Shown: piece after piece, positions 49,327-60,593 of the stretch
Layout of the letters: the number at the start of each line of letters is the position of its first letter
Numbering within the stretch: position 1 is the first letter of the stretch
Origin: Neonectria sp. B-13
Lineage: Eukaryota; Ascomycota; Sordariomycetes; Hypocreales; Nectriaceae
DNA: 64,000 nt
Direction of reading: 5' to 3'
NCBI GenBank assembly: GCA_002682825.1
Contig: NOKP01000001.1
Span: forward strand, 374,501 to 438,500
Notes under the pieces: model-generated
Told to the model about the DNA's origin: nothing
Seen by the model: only the letters and a program-made list of their open reading frames with translations
Databases searched by the model: none
Program-made: the position numbers and the translations under genes

Positions 49327-51801
49327 ATGTCTTTCCCTAGATTTTCAGACTCTGGCCCGCAACCCGATCTGGGCCCTGGTCATCTGTGTGCCGTTTGCAG
49401 TGAGATTCCCCTGCATACATTACCCTTTGAGGATCAAGATGCCTATCCACACCACCTCACACTCGATGCGCTGGACAAATCCGGCAAAACTTGCGCTATG
49501 TGTGCCCTGCTCTATTGGGCAGCAGGTTGTAGCCTCCTTGATTACGGAGGCATGACTTCCTTTCAGACCATCCATACTTCTTCGGGAGCCGAACTATCCG
49601 CCAAGGCCACACAGAGCATTTACGGCAAGTACGGCATGCGCGCTCTGGAGAATGGCGCCATGATCCTGGACTTTTCCGGGCCCGTTGGTGACTATCGACC
49701 TCCAATCCAAGCCGACCTGAGCTCAACCTTTCCGAATGGTACGGTGATGAAAGACGGGGAAGCAAAACCTCTCCGGCCTTGGCTCTTCGGAAACTGGTAC
49801 AAATCAGGTTTTGTTGACGGCAAGCAGTTATTGATGGTTGGACTGGGTGTTAGGCTTGGCACAAGTGGAAAGATTGAGGACTCGGTGGATTACAGTGGAG
49901 ATACTGTCAATCTTCGAGGCTCGTATCTTCGTTTCCGAACTGATCAAGGTGCCATGTCCCTCGCGTGTGTTATTGACATTATGAAGCTAACGAGCTCTTG
50001 AACAGACGTCAGCTTCATCCCTGGCAGAGTTCGAGCAGCCGATTCAGGCTCCTCCTACGCGTTCGACAAACTCAAGGGTTGGCTCAATATTTGTGACACC
50101 CACCACCAATGCTTGTCATTGGATGTTCCGAAGACTCTTCCAACACGAGTTCTGGATGTGGCTACAAATCACAATATGGTCTTCGTGCGTGAGACTGCAG
50201 GGCGGAAAGGCAAATACTTGGCACTGTCGCACTCCTGGGGCTCAACACATCGGCTCACCCTGACAACCGAAAACTTGGCAAAACTTCTCACTGACGGCAT
50301 CTTGCTCTCGGAAATTCCCAAGACCTTTCAAGACGCCGTAAAGATCGCCCGAGAATTAAACATAGCCTATGTTTGGATTGATTCCTTATGTATTATCCAA
50401 GATGACGCCGCAGACTGGGAAACGGAGGCTTCGCGCATGGGTGCTGTCTACGCAAACTCCTACCTCACCATTGCGGCGCTTAGCTCAAAGGACGACTCTA
50501 GTGGCTGTTTCCCCGATATTTCTACTAGGTATGACGAGCCTTTCATCTCGATGGATGTCAGATCCACAGGCAGGAGATGTTTCAGTCATGCTGCTCCCGT
50601 TGTCCTGTGGGAGGACGGCCAGAACCTTCCAACCCTCAAGGCGCGATGTACTTGGGCCACGGATGAGGTTGCCAGCTGCGAAGGAGGCCACAGTTCGTGG
50701 CTCTACATTACGCCAGAGTGGATGCCTCCGTCCCTCACGAGATCTCCAAACACTTACCTGCTCGGCGAATTCGGAGGAACGTTCGATCCCATCGCCGAAG
50801 AACCACTCAGCAAACGAGGCTGGACGCTCCAAGAACGCCTTCTGTCTCCCCGCACGATCCATTACGGCCGTACAGAGATGTACTGGGAGTGCCAAGGGTG
50901 CGTTTTCGCTGAAGATGGAGCCCTAGTTCGGAGGGGATTCACTACCCCAAGCGATCTTTGGGCTCCTACGCTGAGGGAACCTGGGAAGGATCGTAACTGG
51001 CGCTGGATGCGACTGATTGAGCAATACTCGACCCGAAAGTTGACTGTGGATTCCGACAAGCTACCTGCACTATCTGGTCTAGCAAACTTGGTTGCCATGA
51101 AAACCGGTGACACGTACCTGGCAGGATTGTGGAGGAGCAATCTCATGAATGAGTTGAATTGGGCCATCAAAGTGGATGAACCTACTCATCACTGTACAGA
51201 CACTGCGCACGATGCTGCGATGCCACCCGCGACCAAGTCGGCCGTTAAATACCCTGCCGAATATCGAGCCCCGTCCTGGTCGTGGGCCTCTCTCGATGCT
51301 GAAATTGATTATCACTCTCTAGCGGATGGGCTCCTGGCTACTTGCATTGACGCACAAGTTGAGCCGATGGGCAAGGATGCGTTCGGTCGCGTAGCGGCTG
51401 GAAAGCTGACTTTAAAGGCATGTGCGGATCAGCACCAAAGTTGCCGTCTCAAATCTAATCATGTCCTCTAGGGCCCTGTCTATGCACTATCACCTCGCAA
51501 GTTCGAAGGTCGCGAGGGTGTAATCCATCCGCTTCAAACTGGGGTGTCCGCAGTTTGGTCAAACGGCAAAAAGAAGTTCTTCAGTAAGGAAGTTTCGAAA
51601 AAGGGCACCGCTCACTTCGACACCAACCCGACGTTCCCTTCTGTAGCGTTATTCTTGGATGCAACTGATGCTCTAATTCTAAAGGAAGGCCCAGGAGGCG
51701 CATATATTCGGGTCGGGAGAGTCACGTTCACCGGTAAAATTGAAAAGGCTGACAAGGTAGACATGCCCAACGGGGCTGTGAGGGAGGTTACGATCATCTA
51801 A
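49327..51801 (+). CDS. HET-domain (heterokaryon incompatibility) protein, three exons
   Basis: Exons 49327-49948, 50006-51417 and 51472-51801 give 787 residues. The HET domain lies at about residues 275-440: KYLALSHSWGSTHRLTLT, IPKTFQDAVKIARELNIAYV, WIDSLCIIQDDAADWETEAS and GAVYANSYLTIAALSS. Later come GWTLQERLLSPRTIHYGRTEMYWECQ and PAEYRAPSWSWASLD, both standard for the class. The N-terminal 200 residues hold a Cys-rich start (CAVCSEIP, CAMCALLYW). Intron 2 has a GC donor (AAG|GCATGT) and TAG acceptor: only this choice joins LTLK to GPVYALSPRK in frame. Such proteins mediate non-self recognition and cell death between unlike strains; the partner is unknown. No NACHT or STAND domain follows. 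Confidence 0.9.
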
Positions 51802-52849
51802 TCAATGTGGGTACAAGTATTGATGATGTTTTACAATAGTCTTCGCGGCTTTGATCCCAAAATAAAAATCTCATTTTCGAATCCGTGGCTGTGACGTAAA
51901 GGTTCTTGTGCTCTAGTGGCTGCTTTTACAGTAGTGGCAGAAGGGAGGGTTATTGAGGATGTGCGTAAAGCGCGAGGGCTCTGAGTGATAGGCCTTGTCG
52001 TCGAACGTGGCTAGGCAGTGTCTTTTCAAGGTGACGATGACCTAATCAGGAACAAGCAATTACTACGACTTGCCATGGTGTTCTAGTCTAGATGTTTGAT
52101 TGTGCAAATGTGAAAAGCGTGCCTCTCTCTACTATCCTCAGGTCTCATGCTGATCAAAAGATGAATCAGTTGGCTCCAATATAGACACTCGGTAAGACAT
52201 GACAGCTAGTAGCGGTGGAGGACACCGGCTGCTACCTGACTTGCAACCTCTGCGAGTGATACCTCGATCAATGTTCACAGTATGAGCGTCATAAGACAGA
52301 ATGGGGGAATGTGCTAGGTACTCTGATGTGGTGCTGTCATACTGTCATATCATTCTCACGCACGAATGAAATAAGAACCTTCCGACGGACTGATGTGCTT
52401 CAACAGATCGACCGTCATGGGCCATCAAGGTACGTTCCAGCTCAATCTCGCGCGTGAAATAGGCAAGGTATCTAGTAATCCTTCTTAATCCTTCATTGTT
52501 CTTTGTTTCCCTTATTCCTCGTTCGCACTCCTTCATCGTCCTTCCTCTTCCTTCTTGGGGCCCTAATCTCGGCTCTACTATGCAGTAGGAATATCCAAGG
52601 GGTAACAGTCAGCGCTAGCTCGTTGTCGGTGAACAGTATGGGCAAACAAACGTTCCTCTCGTCTGCTTTTACGCTCCCTGGCGCGTTGCAACTCATTGCC
52701 TCAGCGTATTGCATTTCACGTGCTGGAGGCGACGTCAATCAATGGTGGGATTAAGCGGGGCAAGTGGGTTTGCTGGGACACAGCTCGGGCTGGCTATTTG
52801 ATCCTTACTCTCCATACATTAAATCCTTCGAACCATTCAGTCTAAGGCA
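51802..52849. other. Intergenic, no supported gene
   Basis: Downstream of the HET gene. A plus-strand frame at 52503-52754 has no ATG-linked motif and is doubtful. The sequence passes into the AT-rich island at its right end. Confidence 0.4.
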
Positions 52850-53720
52850 TAACATACCTATAGGTACCCAGCAAGGGTTAGACCCATTTGACCCATTTAC
52901 TCATTATAGGTAATTCTTTTTATCTATAAGTACTTAGGTTCTTAGTATAAGTACTTAGTAAACTATTTAAGTATCTATAGGTATTAAATATTATTCTATA
53001 AGTATCTATAGATAATTAATAGAAAATGATTATAATAAATTTAATATAGTAGAAATAATATAAGAAAGGTATACTTTATTAAAAGCATAAGAAAGCTAAT
53101 ATTAAGTATAATAACTTATAATAGCTAAGGTTTTATATAATTAAAAGTTAAGTATATTAATTACTATTATTATATTATAATTAGTAAATAGTATTAATAT
53201 AATAATATTTAATCTTAGCTTTATAATTATTTATAAGAATTATAAAATATAATCTATTAGGATTATTATTAAGTAATTCTTAATATTCCTTAAAGATATA
53301 CTTATTCTTTATTTTATTACTAAAAGTATTATACTTAATCTAATAAGTAATAATAATCTCCTTTTAATATTACTTATTATTAATCTTATATATAATAGTT
53401 AGGTTTAACCTAAAAGTCTAAAGTAAGTTTAAAGTATATAATTTAATACTTAAATAGATTAGAATTATCATAGCCTAGGTTAGGACTAAGCAGTTATAAT
53501 CAGCAGAACCATTTCAGTACCTACTTTTTCCTTCCTATTACAGTATATAATACCTACACATTGAACAGGCTCCATTCAATACAGTTCAACACCTATAAGT
53601 ATATACATATTGAACAAGCACTATTCAATACAACTCAATACTATTTAACTACACTAGTCTCCTGTATATATACACATTTACTTAGCACATTAGACAAGAG
53701 CCTTAAGCTCCTTAGCTATT
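52850..53720. repeat. AT-rich, RIP-like island
   Basis: Nearly 900 bp of strongly A+T-rich DNA, dominated by TA-rich words such as TATAAGTA, AAGTACTTAG and ATTATTAT, with almost no CG or CA-rich runs. No frame survives. The contrast with the G+C-rich coding DNA on both sides, and the excess of TpA, is what repeated RIP of a transposable element leaves in ascomycetes. The original element cannot be named. Confidence 0.65.
53555..53641. repeat. Two direct copies of a ~38-bp unit, period ~49 bp
   Basis: TACACATTGAACAGGCTCCA near 53555 and TACATATTGAACAAGCACTA near 53604 begin two copies that continue with ATTCAATAC and a CAA-C tract. Several of the differences are C/T or G/A. They sit at the edge of the AT-rich island and may belong to its element. 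Confidence 0.45.
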
Positions 53721-54379
53721 AACACTCCACTTTGATTATACAATAACTTACTATTGCACATTATCACTATGACCTACATTGCTTACTATGATGTCCTGAT
53801 CCACTCGATCATCAAACCACACGCCTTGGACCTACCCTAGACCCCAAGGTTCGACCCGACCGTCACACACCTAACCCTGACGATGTCTCCCGACTCAGCC
53901 AACTAGATGCTGATCATCCCTCCAGTTCTCTGGCCACTCAGACTCCTGATACCTGCAGCGCATCGTCATCGCCCGAGTACCCGAAGGCAAAGAGGTGGCC
54001 AAGGCCGAGATTAAGCGTGGAACGAACTCCGTCTCGCTTCGCTCCGCCCCTCTCGACCTCCTCCCGTGCGACATGACCCGGGCTCCATCCTGCAGAGCCC
54101 GAAAAGCCGTTGGGTCATCCATTTATATGCCCGTATGCAGCGTGCTCTCCCCATGTCGGGCCGGTTAGCCCTCGCCTCATCCATGGCGAATCAGGGGGCC
54201 GGCGGCCACGGAAGAGGCGTCTCCGAAATGACGCCAGTTCACTGCGCCTGTATTGGTGAATCATGCATGCTCATGCAATCTGTTCTCGCCGCTCGCGATA
54301 AGTCGGATTCGGTCACTGCTCCATTGCGAAGGAAGGGGGGGAAGAGGGGACCACGGTATCACGAGTGGAGAACCCAGGC

Positions 54380-54832
54380 ATGGAGAGTAGCTCGTTTTGT
54401 GACGCTGCATCCTTTCAAGTTGCCCCAACCTCGTTGCTAGCCAGTCATGGTCAGATTGCTATGCATCCCAGTGTTCCAACAGCTTCAGGGTCTAGTGAAG
54501 CCCAACTAAGCAGCTTGGCTCTCAAGATGCCGACTGTATCTTGCGTGGCCGCCCAACCAAGCCTACAGACCTCAGGCGGGGCAACTACACCTGACAGGAA
54601 CACTTGGGCCTGCAAACTTTCAGATCGTCTCATCAATCAGCTAGAGGAATATTCAAGATATAACATTCCTATCCAGGGAATCAACGAGTTGAAAAATCCC
54701 CGGGATTTCTACAACTGTCCCCTATGCGATGAGAGAAAGAGGAAGAATTACATCCGTCCTGGCCCTTTTATGAACCATTTGAAGAAGCATTGGGTCACAT
54801 TAAGATTGTCAGAACTCCCCTCTATAGAATAA
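54380..54832 (+). CDS. Small C2H2-like zinc-finger protein or last exon of one
   Basis: 150 codons from an ATG at 54380. The first 75 residues are Ser/Ala/Thr-rich and low in complexity. The C-terminal 60 have DRLINQLEEYSRYNIP and a finger-like YNCPLCDERKRKNYIRPGPF followed by MNHLKKHW (C-x2-C-x17-H-x4-H), as in the terminal finger of some fungal C2H2 proteins. Another frame upstream (54050-54250) reads GHPFICPYAACSPHVGP, which may be part of the same gene before an intron or a coincidence. The left half of the gene is not resolved. Confidence 0.4.
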   Translation: MESSSFCDAASFQVAPTSLLASHGQIAMHPSVPTASGSSEAQLSSLALKMPTVSCVAAQPSLQTSGGATTPDRNTWACKLSDRLINQLEEYSRYNIPIQGINELKNPRDFYNCPLCDERKRKNYIRPGPFMNHLKKHWVTLRLSELPSIE

Positions 54833-55239
54833 GTGCTTAACAGAGATCCCAAAGTTATAAAATATGAAACGAAGTGAAGCAAACCCTGGGGAGACCATTG
54901 TACACGGTGAAAAGGTATGGACACCATGCATAGTTACCTAACTAGTTCTTGTTGGCTAGTAGTTCATAAAAAGGGGCATCGGCGGCGAAGTGGTCAAGGT
55001 AGGGTACAGGGTGAGAAGTTTAAAGAGAACACTACTACAGAGCTTGCCTAAGGAGAAGGTTGTGTGATGAACAACCAATAAAGATGATAAATAAATAAAT
55101 AAGAAAAAAACATGCTTACTAGACTTGTCTATCTTCCTTGCCTTCCCGCATGGTGATTTATTTCCCACCTGCCTTACTACATCTACCTGTCCAAATCCAT
55201 CTCATAAAGCGAATGGTCAGACCAAGGACGAGGGGTGCA
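54833..55239. other. Intergenic, no supported gene
   Basis: Between convergent zinc-finger genes; a minus-strand 70-codon frame here has no motif. Confidence 0.4.
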
Positions 55240-55990
55240 TCACAGTTTTCTCAGGCGCGATCGCAAGTAACAGAGAAATTGTCCTAAGGGATTCTCTCCC
55301 GGGTGCTCATCGCAGACATCACTCTCGGCATGTTGCAATAAAGCACTCATCAACGCAAATAGCGTGTCGCAAGTTGGACATTGGAAGTTAAAATCCGGGT
55401 CGTCGGAGGTGTACATGTCTGACTGATAACAGTCAAATGCTACCTCGGCGACGAAGTCTTCATCCGCGTCAGACTCGCACGATCCAGCTTCAAGATGCAA
55501 CACCATCGCCGAGTCGGAGACGAACACTTTGTGGCACCCAAGATACTCTTCGGTCTTTTCAGTATGAACCTTACGATGCTGGGGCAATTAGCTGCTATCT
55601 CAGTATACAAAATTGAAGCAAACCAACGTTTTGCAAATTTGAGAGGGAGTCGAAACGTCTGCTGCATGATGCACATCTGCTGTGCTTATCCGCGCCGTGC
55701 TGAGCGAGCTGCTGTGGATTGTTGAAGGGGCGATCACAGAAAACTTTTTGTTTTGTTTCCATCTCCAAATGCTCGTTTAGCTCATCTTCAGAATCGAAAT
55801 CAGGCTTGTGGCAACAATGATGGCAAACATGGTGCTGGCGAGAGGTGGCGGCGTGTTACTGTTTGGCGCCAGCGTGGCGGAAATGTTTCTGGCAACGGAA
55901 ACAATACGTTGACGAGTGCTTACTTCGAAGATGCTGCTGGAGGAACTCCAAAGCCCCAAAGGATTTGTCGCAAGGCCTGCAATACCCCAT
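55240..55990 (-). pseudogene. C2H2 multi-finger gene with one in-frame stop
   Basis: Minus-strand exons 55990-55628 and 55578-55240 join in phase 0 across a GTTGGT...CAG intron, completing the finger CASCSRRFDSLSNLQNHRKVH. The 234-codon frame runs through YCRPCDKSFGALEFLQQHLR, YCFRCQKHF, HHVCHHCCHKPDFDSEDELN, KVFCDRPFNNPQQLAQHGAD and, near the end, FQCPTCDTLFALMSALLQHA. It is one open frame except for TAA at 55858-55856, directly after GAKQ. Fingers on both sides of the stop read well, so the break is probably recent. Downstream ATGs could still give a shorter protein. Fungal relatives are uncharacterised C2H2 proteins; DNA or RNA binding is inferred. Confidence 0.65.
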
Positions 55991-56876
55991 GTTTGAACTC
56001 TAGTCTGATGCTGGGAAAGCTTCAGTTTACTAAACTTGCAACGCTCTACTTGCCAGCTCATCTGCCTGCTAGTTGCCGATTTTTCCCCCGATGACTCATA
56101 ACTTCAGCAATGATGACGAAACCTATCGTAACACATAGCTTCCAAGCAGTTGAACTCATTCTCAATGAATTCGATGTCACCCTATTATGCCAAATTACAT
56201 TCTTCAAGTCTCACAGGCTAAGATGGCACAACCTTGTTTTGTAAGAGTCGGTGGAAAGCAGCGTAAAAATTGACGATGAATCAACGACGTGAATGCATGC
56301 AATAAAATTTACATCAGTCGATAGTGAAAATCGTAATTGATTCGTCACATAATCGAATGCTCCTTTACCACATTATTTGGACGTTGATCCTCGATCAAAG
56401 AGTCAAATCGACAATAGACCTAATTACTGCTAGGCTTCACAGTGGAAAACGATCCTAGGGGCAACAGTCATTAGGGTAAGCCGGATTAATTGATTCAAGT
56501 AGTCCTATCGCATCCATTGGGATGTTTCTGCGGGGTAAGTTTAGAGTTATTAATTACACGAAAGTGATTATATACCGGGTGTATAGAAAGCTTTTAACTT
56601 TAAGCCTCCTGCTAGAATGGAGTTTGACTTCGGATTATCTTACAGACAATTAGTCACCCATCGAATCCGTCCAAGCCTCATACGTCATCTAATCTCACTC
56701 CTCTCGATGATGTCGGCAGCTACGGAGTTAAACCAAGTTATAAAAGGACGGCCACAAGGTTGGTAGCCCGCCAGCTTGCTCGAGTGCCAGTCTAGATCCT
56801 AAATCGGCGGTCTGACCTTCGCGAAGGATCGAAAGTTATTTCTGTTGCCCAGACTACACCTTCAAGCCATACGGCT
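55991..56876. other. Intergenic between C2H2 and BTB genes
   Basis: Divergent promoter space of about 890 bp, moderately AT-rich. No gene is seen. Confidence 0.4.
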
Positions 56877-57659
56877 ATGATTTCTAGAGAAGCGACACTG
56901 CGCATTGCAAGGTATATTCCTACTTCTGGCTCATTAGCGCAATAAAATCTAACTCGCTCAATAGGGCGCGGGAGAATGACGAGTTTGCCGACTTCGCATT
57001 CACTTGTGAAGGGCATACCATACCTGTCCACAGGATTATCATTTGCAGCCAATCCCCAGTATTTCATGCAGTATGTACTGGACCATTCAAGGTAGTATAC
57101 GCCCCTCACTTGCATTATCGTTACAACTGAAGCATTGTCCTAGGAAGCATCTGCCCAAACGTATAGCCTAGACTCTCATTCCCTCCCAATGGTACAACAG
57201 ATAGTAGACTTCTTCTACACTGGTGACTACACTAAGGAATCCAAGGAAAAAAACATAGGCAATGATACAATCCCCATTCTATCGGTTCATACAGCAATGT
57301 TTGCCTTGGCGGACAAGTACAATATTAAAGGGTTAGAAGTCCTATCAGCAAAGAAATACTCAAAGAGCTTAACAAAAAACCTGAACGTTTGCAACTTTCT
57401 TCTTTCAATACCTAAAGTTTACAAGTCGACAACAGCCTCCTCGAGAGGCCTTCGCGATCGCGCTCTAGCATTTGCTAGAGAGAAGCTTCCCGGGTTTCTA
57501 ATCTCATTAGATGCCAAAGAGGGGTTCAATGAGGTAACCGCTAATACTCCCGAATTTACTACAGAGCTTCTATATTCTTTCTTACAGTACCCACTGATGG
57601 GTTATTGTATCAATTGTGGCAGTGGTAAGCCAGTACCAGTTGAGCCTCTTCAATGTTGA
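56877..57659 (+). CDS. BTB/POZ-domain protein, three exons
   Basis: Exons 56877-56911, 56965-57091 and 57144-57659 join in frame to 225 residues. The BTB fold is clear after joining: FADFAFTCEGHTIPVHRIII, CSQSPVFHAVCTGPFKEA, and YSLDSHSLPMVQQIVDFFYT followed by GDY. The helical part continues with VHTAMFALADKYNIKGLEVL. This matches the large fungal BTB-only family: a short N terminus, one BTB domain and an alpha-helical tail without BACK or Kelch repeats. Such proteins can be Cullin-3 adaptors or self-associating scaffolds; the role here is unknown. The C-terminal GYCINCGSGKPVPVEPLQC is a small Cys pair motif. A second BTB gene lies 0.4 kb downstream on the opposite strand. Confidence 0.8.
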
Positions 57660-58082
57660 TGCAAACAGTGCGGCAAAGGTGGCGCGAGAACAGATATGCA
57701 ACCTCGAAATCTCTGGCGTTATTAGCTGTCACCTGTATTACAATGAGCCAATAATTCAACATAAAAATAGCATGGCTAAACAAATTTACCTCTACCTAGG
57801 CGAGTCAGAGAGTAAAGCGGTGGATGTGGAAGGAGAACGGGGAAGATCAACAATGGAGCAGCATAGATCAAGGCAGTAAATAGCCTAGTATTAAAGCTTT
57901 TTCGGTCTACTCTGCCGTCGTATGTCTCTCGTGTGCTTCTGTGCGGTAGGTTGTTAGGGCTGTGACGGTCATAACATCGACCAAACAACCTATAAGGCTC
58001 GTCAAGCATGTCAGTATGTTTGAAGCACGAATGCAACGTTTATGGAATGGGCATATACGCAATCAATTTATATACCCAGTAG

Positions 58083-58843
58083 CTAATCGTATCTGAACAT
58101 CGAGTTAGGCTTGGCCATATCATGAAAACGCATGAGAAGATCGAATGTAATCTGAGGCACTTCCAGTAGTACGTCCTTTATATGCTTCTCATCCAACAGC
58201 TCCCGTTGCATGTACAGAATCTTGATGACGGCCTTTCGCATTTCTTGGACATCTGATATAGTAGATATATATGCTTCTCGTGCGACTTCGACTAAAAAAT
58301 TGGACTTCCAGTGCAATCGGGCTGCTGCCTCGAATTTTTTCAACGATAAGTCTTTCAAAGGAGGTATATCATATTTCTCTGCGAGCGTGAACACTTTGAC
58401 GTGGATAATCAGGTGGGAATCGTCCGAGGTAGAGTCGTCCGCAGCCGAGTCGTCAGCGTCTTCTTTGAACATCACATCTGCTTCGTCATCTGTGCCAGGA
58501 GTGGAACGTGAGATGTTATAGTCGGATCGGTAGAAGTATTGAACAACGCAATCGACTGACTGAGGATCGTCATCGAGGAAGTTGAAAGATACCGTGGTAG
58601 TATCGTCATTGCTGAAGTTGTTCGGTTTGATCCAGCTTGTGTTTGGTATTGAAAGTGCAAGATTTAGATATGACCGGAGACTGGAGACACACGACGGCGC
58701 GGTGTGCATTGTAACTTTTTCAGTCGAGACAAGTATCATATCGCAGTAGATACCAGATTTCCACAGCCTGGTCAACAGGTAAGAATGCGCTCTAAGAACT
58801 CGAGAATTAACTTACGTCTCGAGTAACCTCGTGGTTTATCCAT
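58083..58843 (-). CDS. BTB/POZ-domain protein, N-terminal join unresolved
   Basis: The main exon from about 58767 to 58083 encodes LWKSGIYCDMILVSTEKVTM with the BTB core, VSFNFLDDDPQSVDCVVQYF, then YRSDY, an acidic stretch (DDSAADDSTSDDS), and LAEKYDIPPLKDLSLKKFEA. An expected first exon is present at 58843 (MDKPRGYSR, then GTAAGT), but splicing it to the only good acceptor (CCAG at 58768) leaves the frame one base out. Either a one-base indel has damaged the start or translation begins at the in-frame ATG at 58739, which would clip the first BTB strand. Acidic insertion in the domain is unusual. It differs much from the BTB protein at 56.9-57.7 kb, so this is not a recent tandem copy. Confidence 0.6.
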
Positions 58844-59421
58844 GGCGGGGTCGCGTTGATCAGTAGATGCAAGTATCTTCGGTGGTTTCGGTTGTTTTAC
58901 TGGTTGTGTAAAGAGCTCTGGGAACACGGACCGGGCCGCGATACTTGACTTGAATACGCCTTGCTTCAGTAAATACTGTAGGATTTCAACGAGCTTGGAG
59001 CGGGGGAAATTAAAGACGCTCAGATTGTTGTTCTTGACAACTCCCCCGACCGGTCTTTTCTTGCGTAGGGCAGCACCAGCTTTCCAAAGAAGTGTTCTCT
59101 GCCTTGAGTCCGGATATCTATCGAAAACCACCGGCGCTTCCTATCTTTAGTCCTCGGCGCCAGCCCTCCTGGCGAAGGGTATGGCAATACTCTTCCCCAA
59201 TGGTATGCACAAAGGTAGCATTGAAGTCGATGTGCGAATAGCTGAGATAGCCTACGCTCCGCTGGAAAGTGCTGCAATGCGGCATATATCCACTGATAAA
59301 GCTTCCAAAACGGCTGGTTTTTCCAATGGTCTCGCAGCCGACCATCGCCAAACCCGAATAACGCTTGAGTAGCCTCATGAGGGCTCTTGAAATTCGCATG
59401 ATTGCCTGATACCGCAGTCAT
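58844..59421 (-). other. Minus-strand open frames of unknown origin, possibly a decayed gene
   Basis: Two overlapping frames look partly coding: 59399-59118 (GYLSYSHIDFNATFVHTIGE) and 59131-58844 (NNNLSVFNFPRSKLVEILQY, SIAARSVFPELFTQP). They are in different frames, lack ATG starts in part, and run into the BTB first exon. No domain is recognised. Confidence 0.3.
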
Positions 59422-60177
59422 ACCATTGATCAGGGCAGCTGAAACACCTTGTCAGAGAAGCTAAACTAACCTAATCAGGAAATCGTCACGCTCACCAAGA
59501 AGTGCACTAGTCTAAAAGAGGAAATCGTCACGGTCTAGCGACAGCGGTCAGTATTATCGAGTTTGACACGCAACAACAACAGCAATATAGATCCAATCAT
59601 TTACAAATTCCCTTGTCATGCTCTTTAGGCATTAAACTTCCCAGGATGACTAAGTCAAAGAAGAACCTTGGTTGTGGCTCTGAAGATCTACTACCAAACT
59701 GGCCCCTAGAGATATTAAAGCCCGGCCTGTACCAGCCATACAGGCCCAAAGTCACTGGTGAGGTCACCCCCCATATCACAGTTGGCCGGGCCGACTATTA
59801 ATCCAGCTACTAGCAGGGGGGATGGCTAAAGCTAGGGAGTGGCCAGAGGGGGGGCAGCTGACTTAACCCCGAAATCACCATCTCACAACTGGCTACACTC
59901 TACTATTCCCCCCGAGTGCCCCGACAGCCCTGAAGAAACGTAATTCCGGAGCCTCTCTTTTAGCCTCGGCACTCGGGCGGGATTGACGAAGCGTGAGCTG
60001 TGTTAAAAGCGACAGGGGAGGAATGCCCCTCTTATAACGCCCCAATAACGTAACAGAAAGCTCGCTATAGTGTAAGATGAGTAGTCACACCGATTTTGCA
60101 CTATGGGCTAGGCACGTTCCAGGTTTTACTCTAGTCAGAACTTGCTCGTAGTAATAGTCAAGACTCTTGGATCTTGT
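59422..60177. other. Intergenic, with an inverted repeat
   Basis: No supported gene. It includes a perfect 10-bp inverted repeat, described separately, and G/C-rich patches unlike the rest of the right arm. Confidence 0.4.
59911..59977. repeat. 10-bp perfect inverted repeat, 47-bp spacer
   Basis: CCCGAGTGCC at 59911-59920 and its exact reverse complement GGCACTCGGG at 59968-59977. It could form a stem-loop in RNA or be a regulator site; no associated gene is apparent. Confidence 0.5.
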
Positions 60178-60293
60178 CGGATGAGACCATGTTAGCCAAA
60201 GGGTCGGGGGATTGCCGAAGTCATGCCCTCATCCGGCCCTACGCATACCAGTGTCTTTCTGTGGCGAATTTGAACGCCTAGCCGGCTCATCCG
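60178..60293. promoter_or_regulatory. Three CTCATCCG sites upstream of the sugar transporter
   Basis: CGGATGAG at 60178-60185 and CTCATCCG at 60228-60235 and 60286-60293, spaced 50 and 58 bp, the last two within the longer identical word CTCATCCGGCCC. They end 300 bp before the transporter ATG. CGG-containing repeats in this position suit a Zn2Cys6 regulator; which one is unknown. Confidence 0.45.
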
Positions 60294-60593
60294 GCCCATA
60301 GTTAAGCCCGTTTTAGTGTATTAGTGGGGGGGCTTTCTAGATTGCATGGGGAACCTCCGAGGAAGAAAACTTCGGTGGACACGGGGTACTGGTGGGCTGT
60401 TTCGGCAGTTCCCCGAATTCCCTATCGGGCACCTCGTCTTATACACCTTGATCCTGTCGTAAGCATGGAAGTGAATCACGGCACCAATAAAAGCACCAAC
60501 AGAGGTTCCCCATGAGGAGTTTCAAGATCATCGTGTGTTACAAAAGTCCAAATATTGTGTGCAGCAAACATCACCCCCGACCCTATCTCCAAA

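Noticed and set aside
52850..53720. Centromere or replication origin
   Set aside because: High A+T alone is better explained by a RIP-affected repeat, and the block is under 1 kb.
59911..59977. Rho-independent-type terminator
   Set aside because: Eukaryotic nuclear DNA; no gene end nearby and no T tract.
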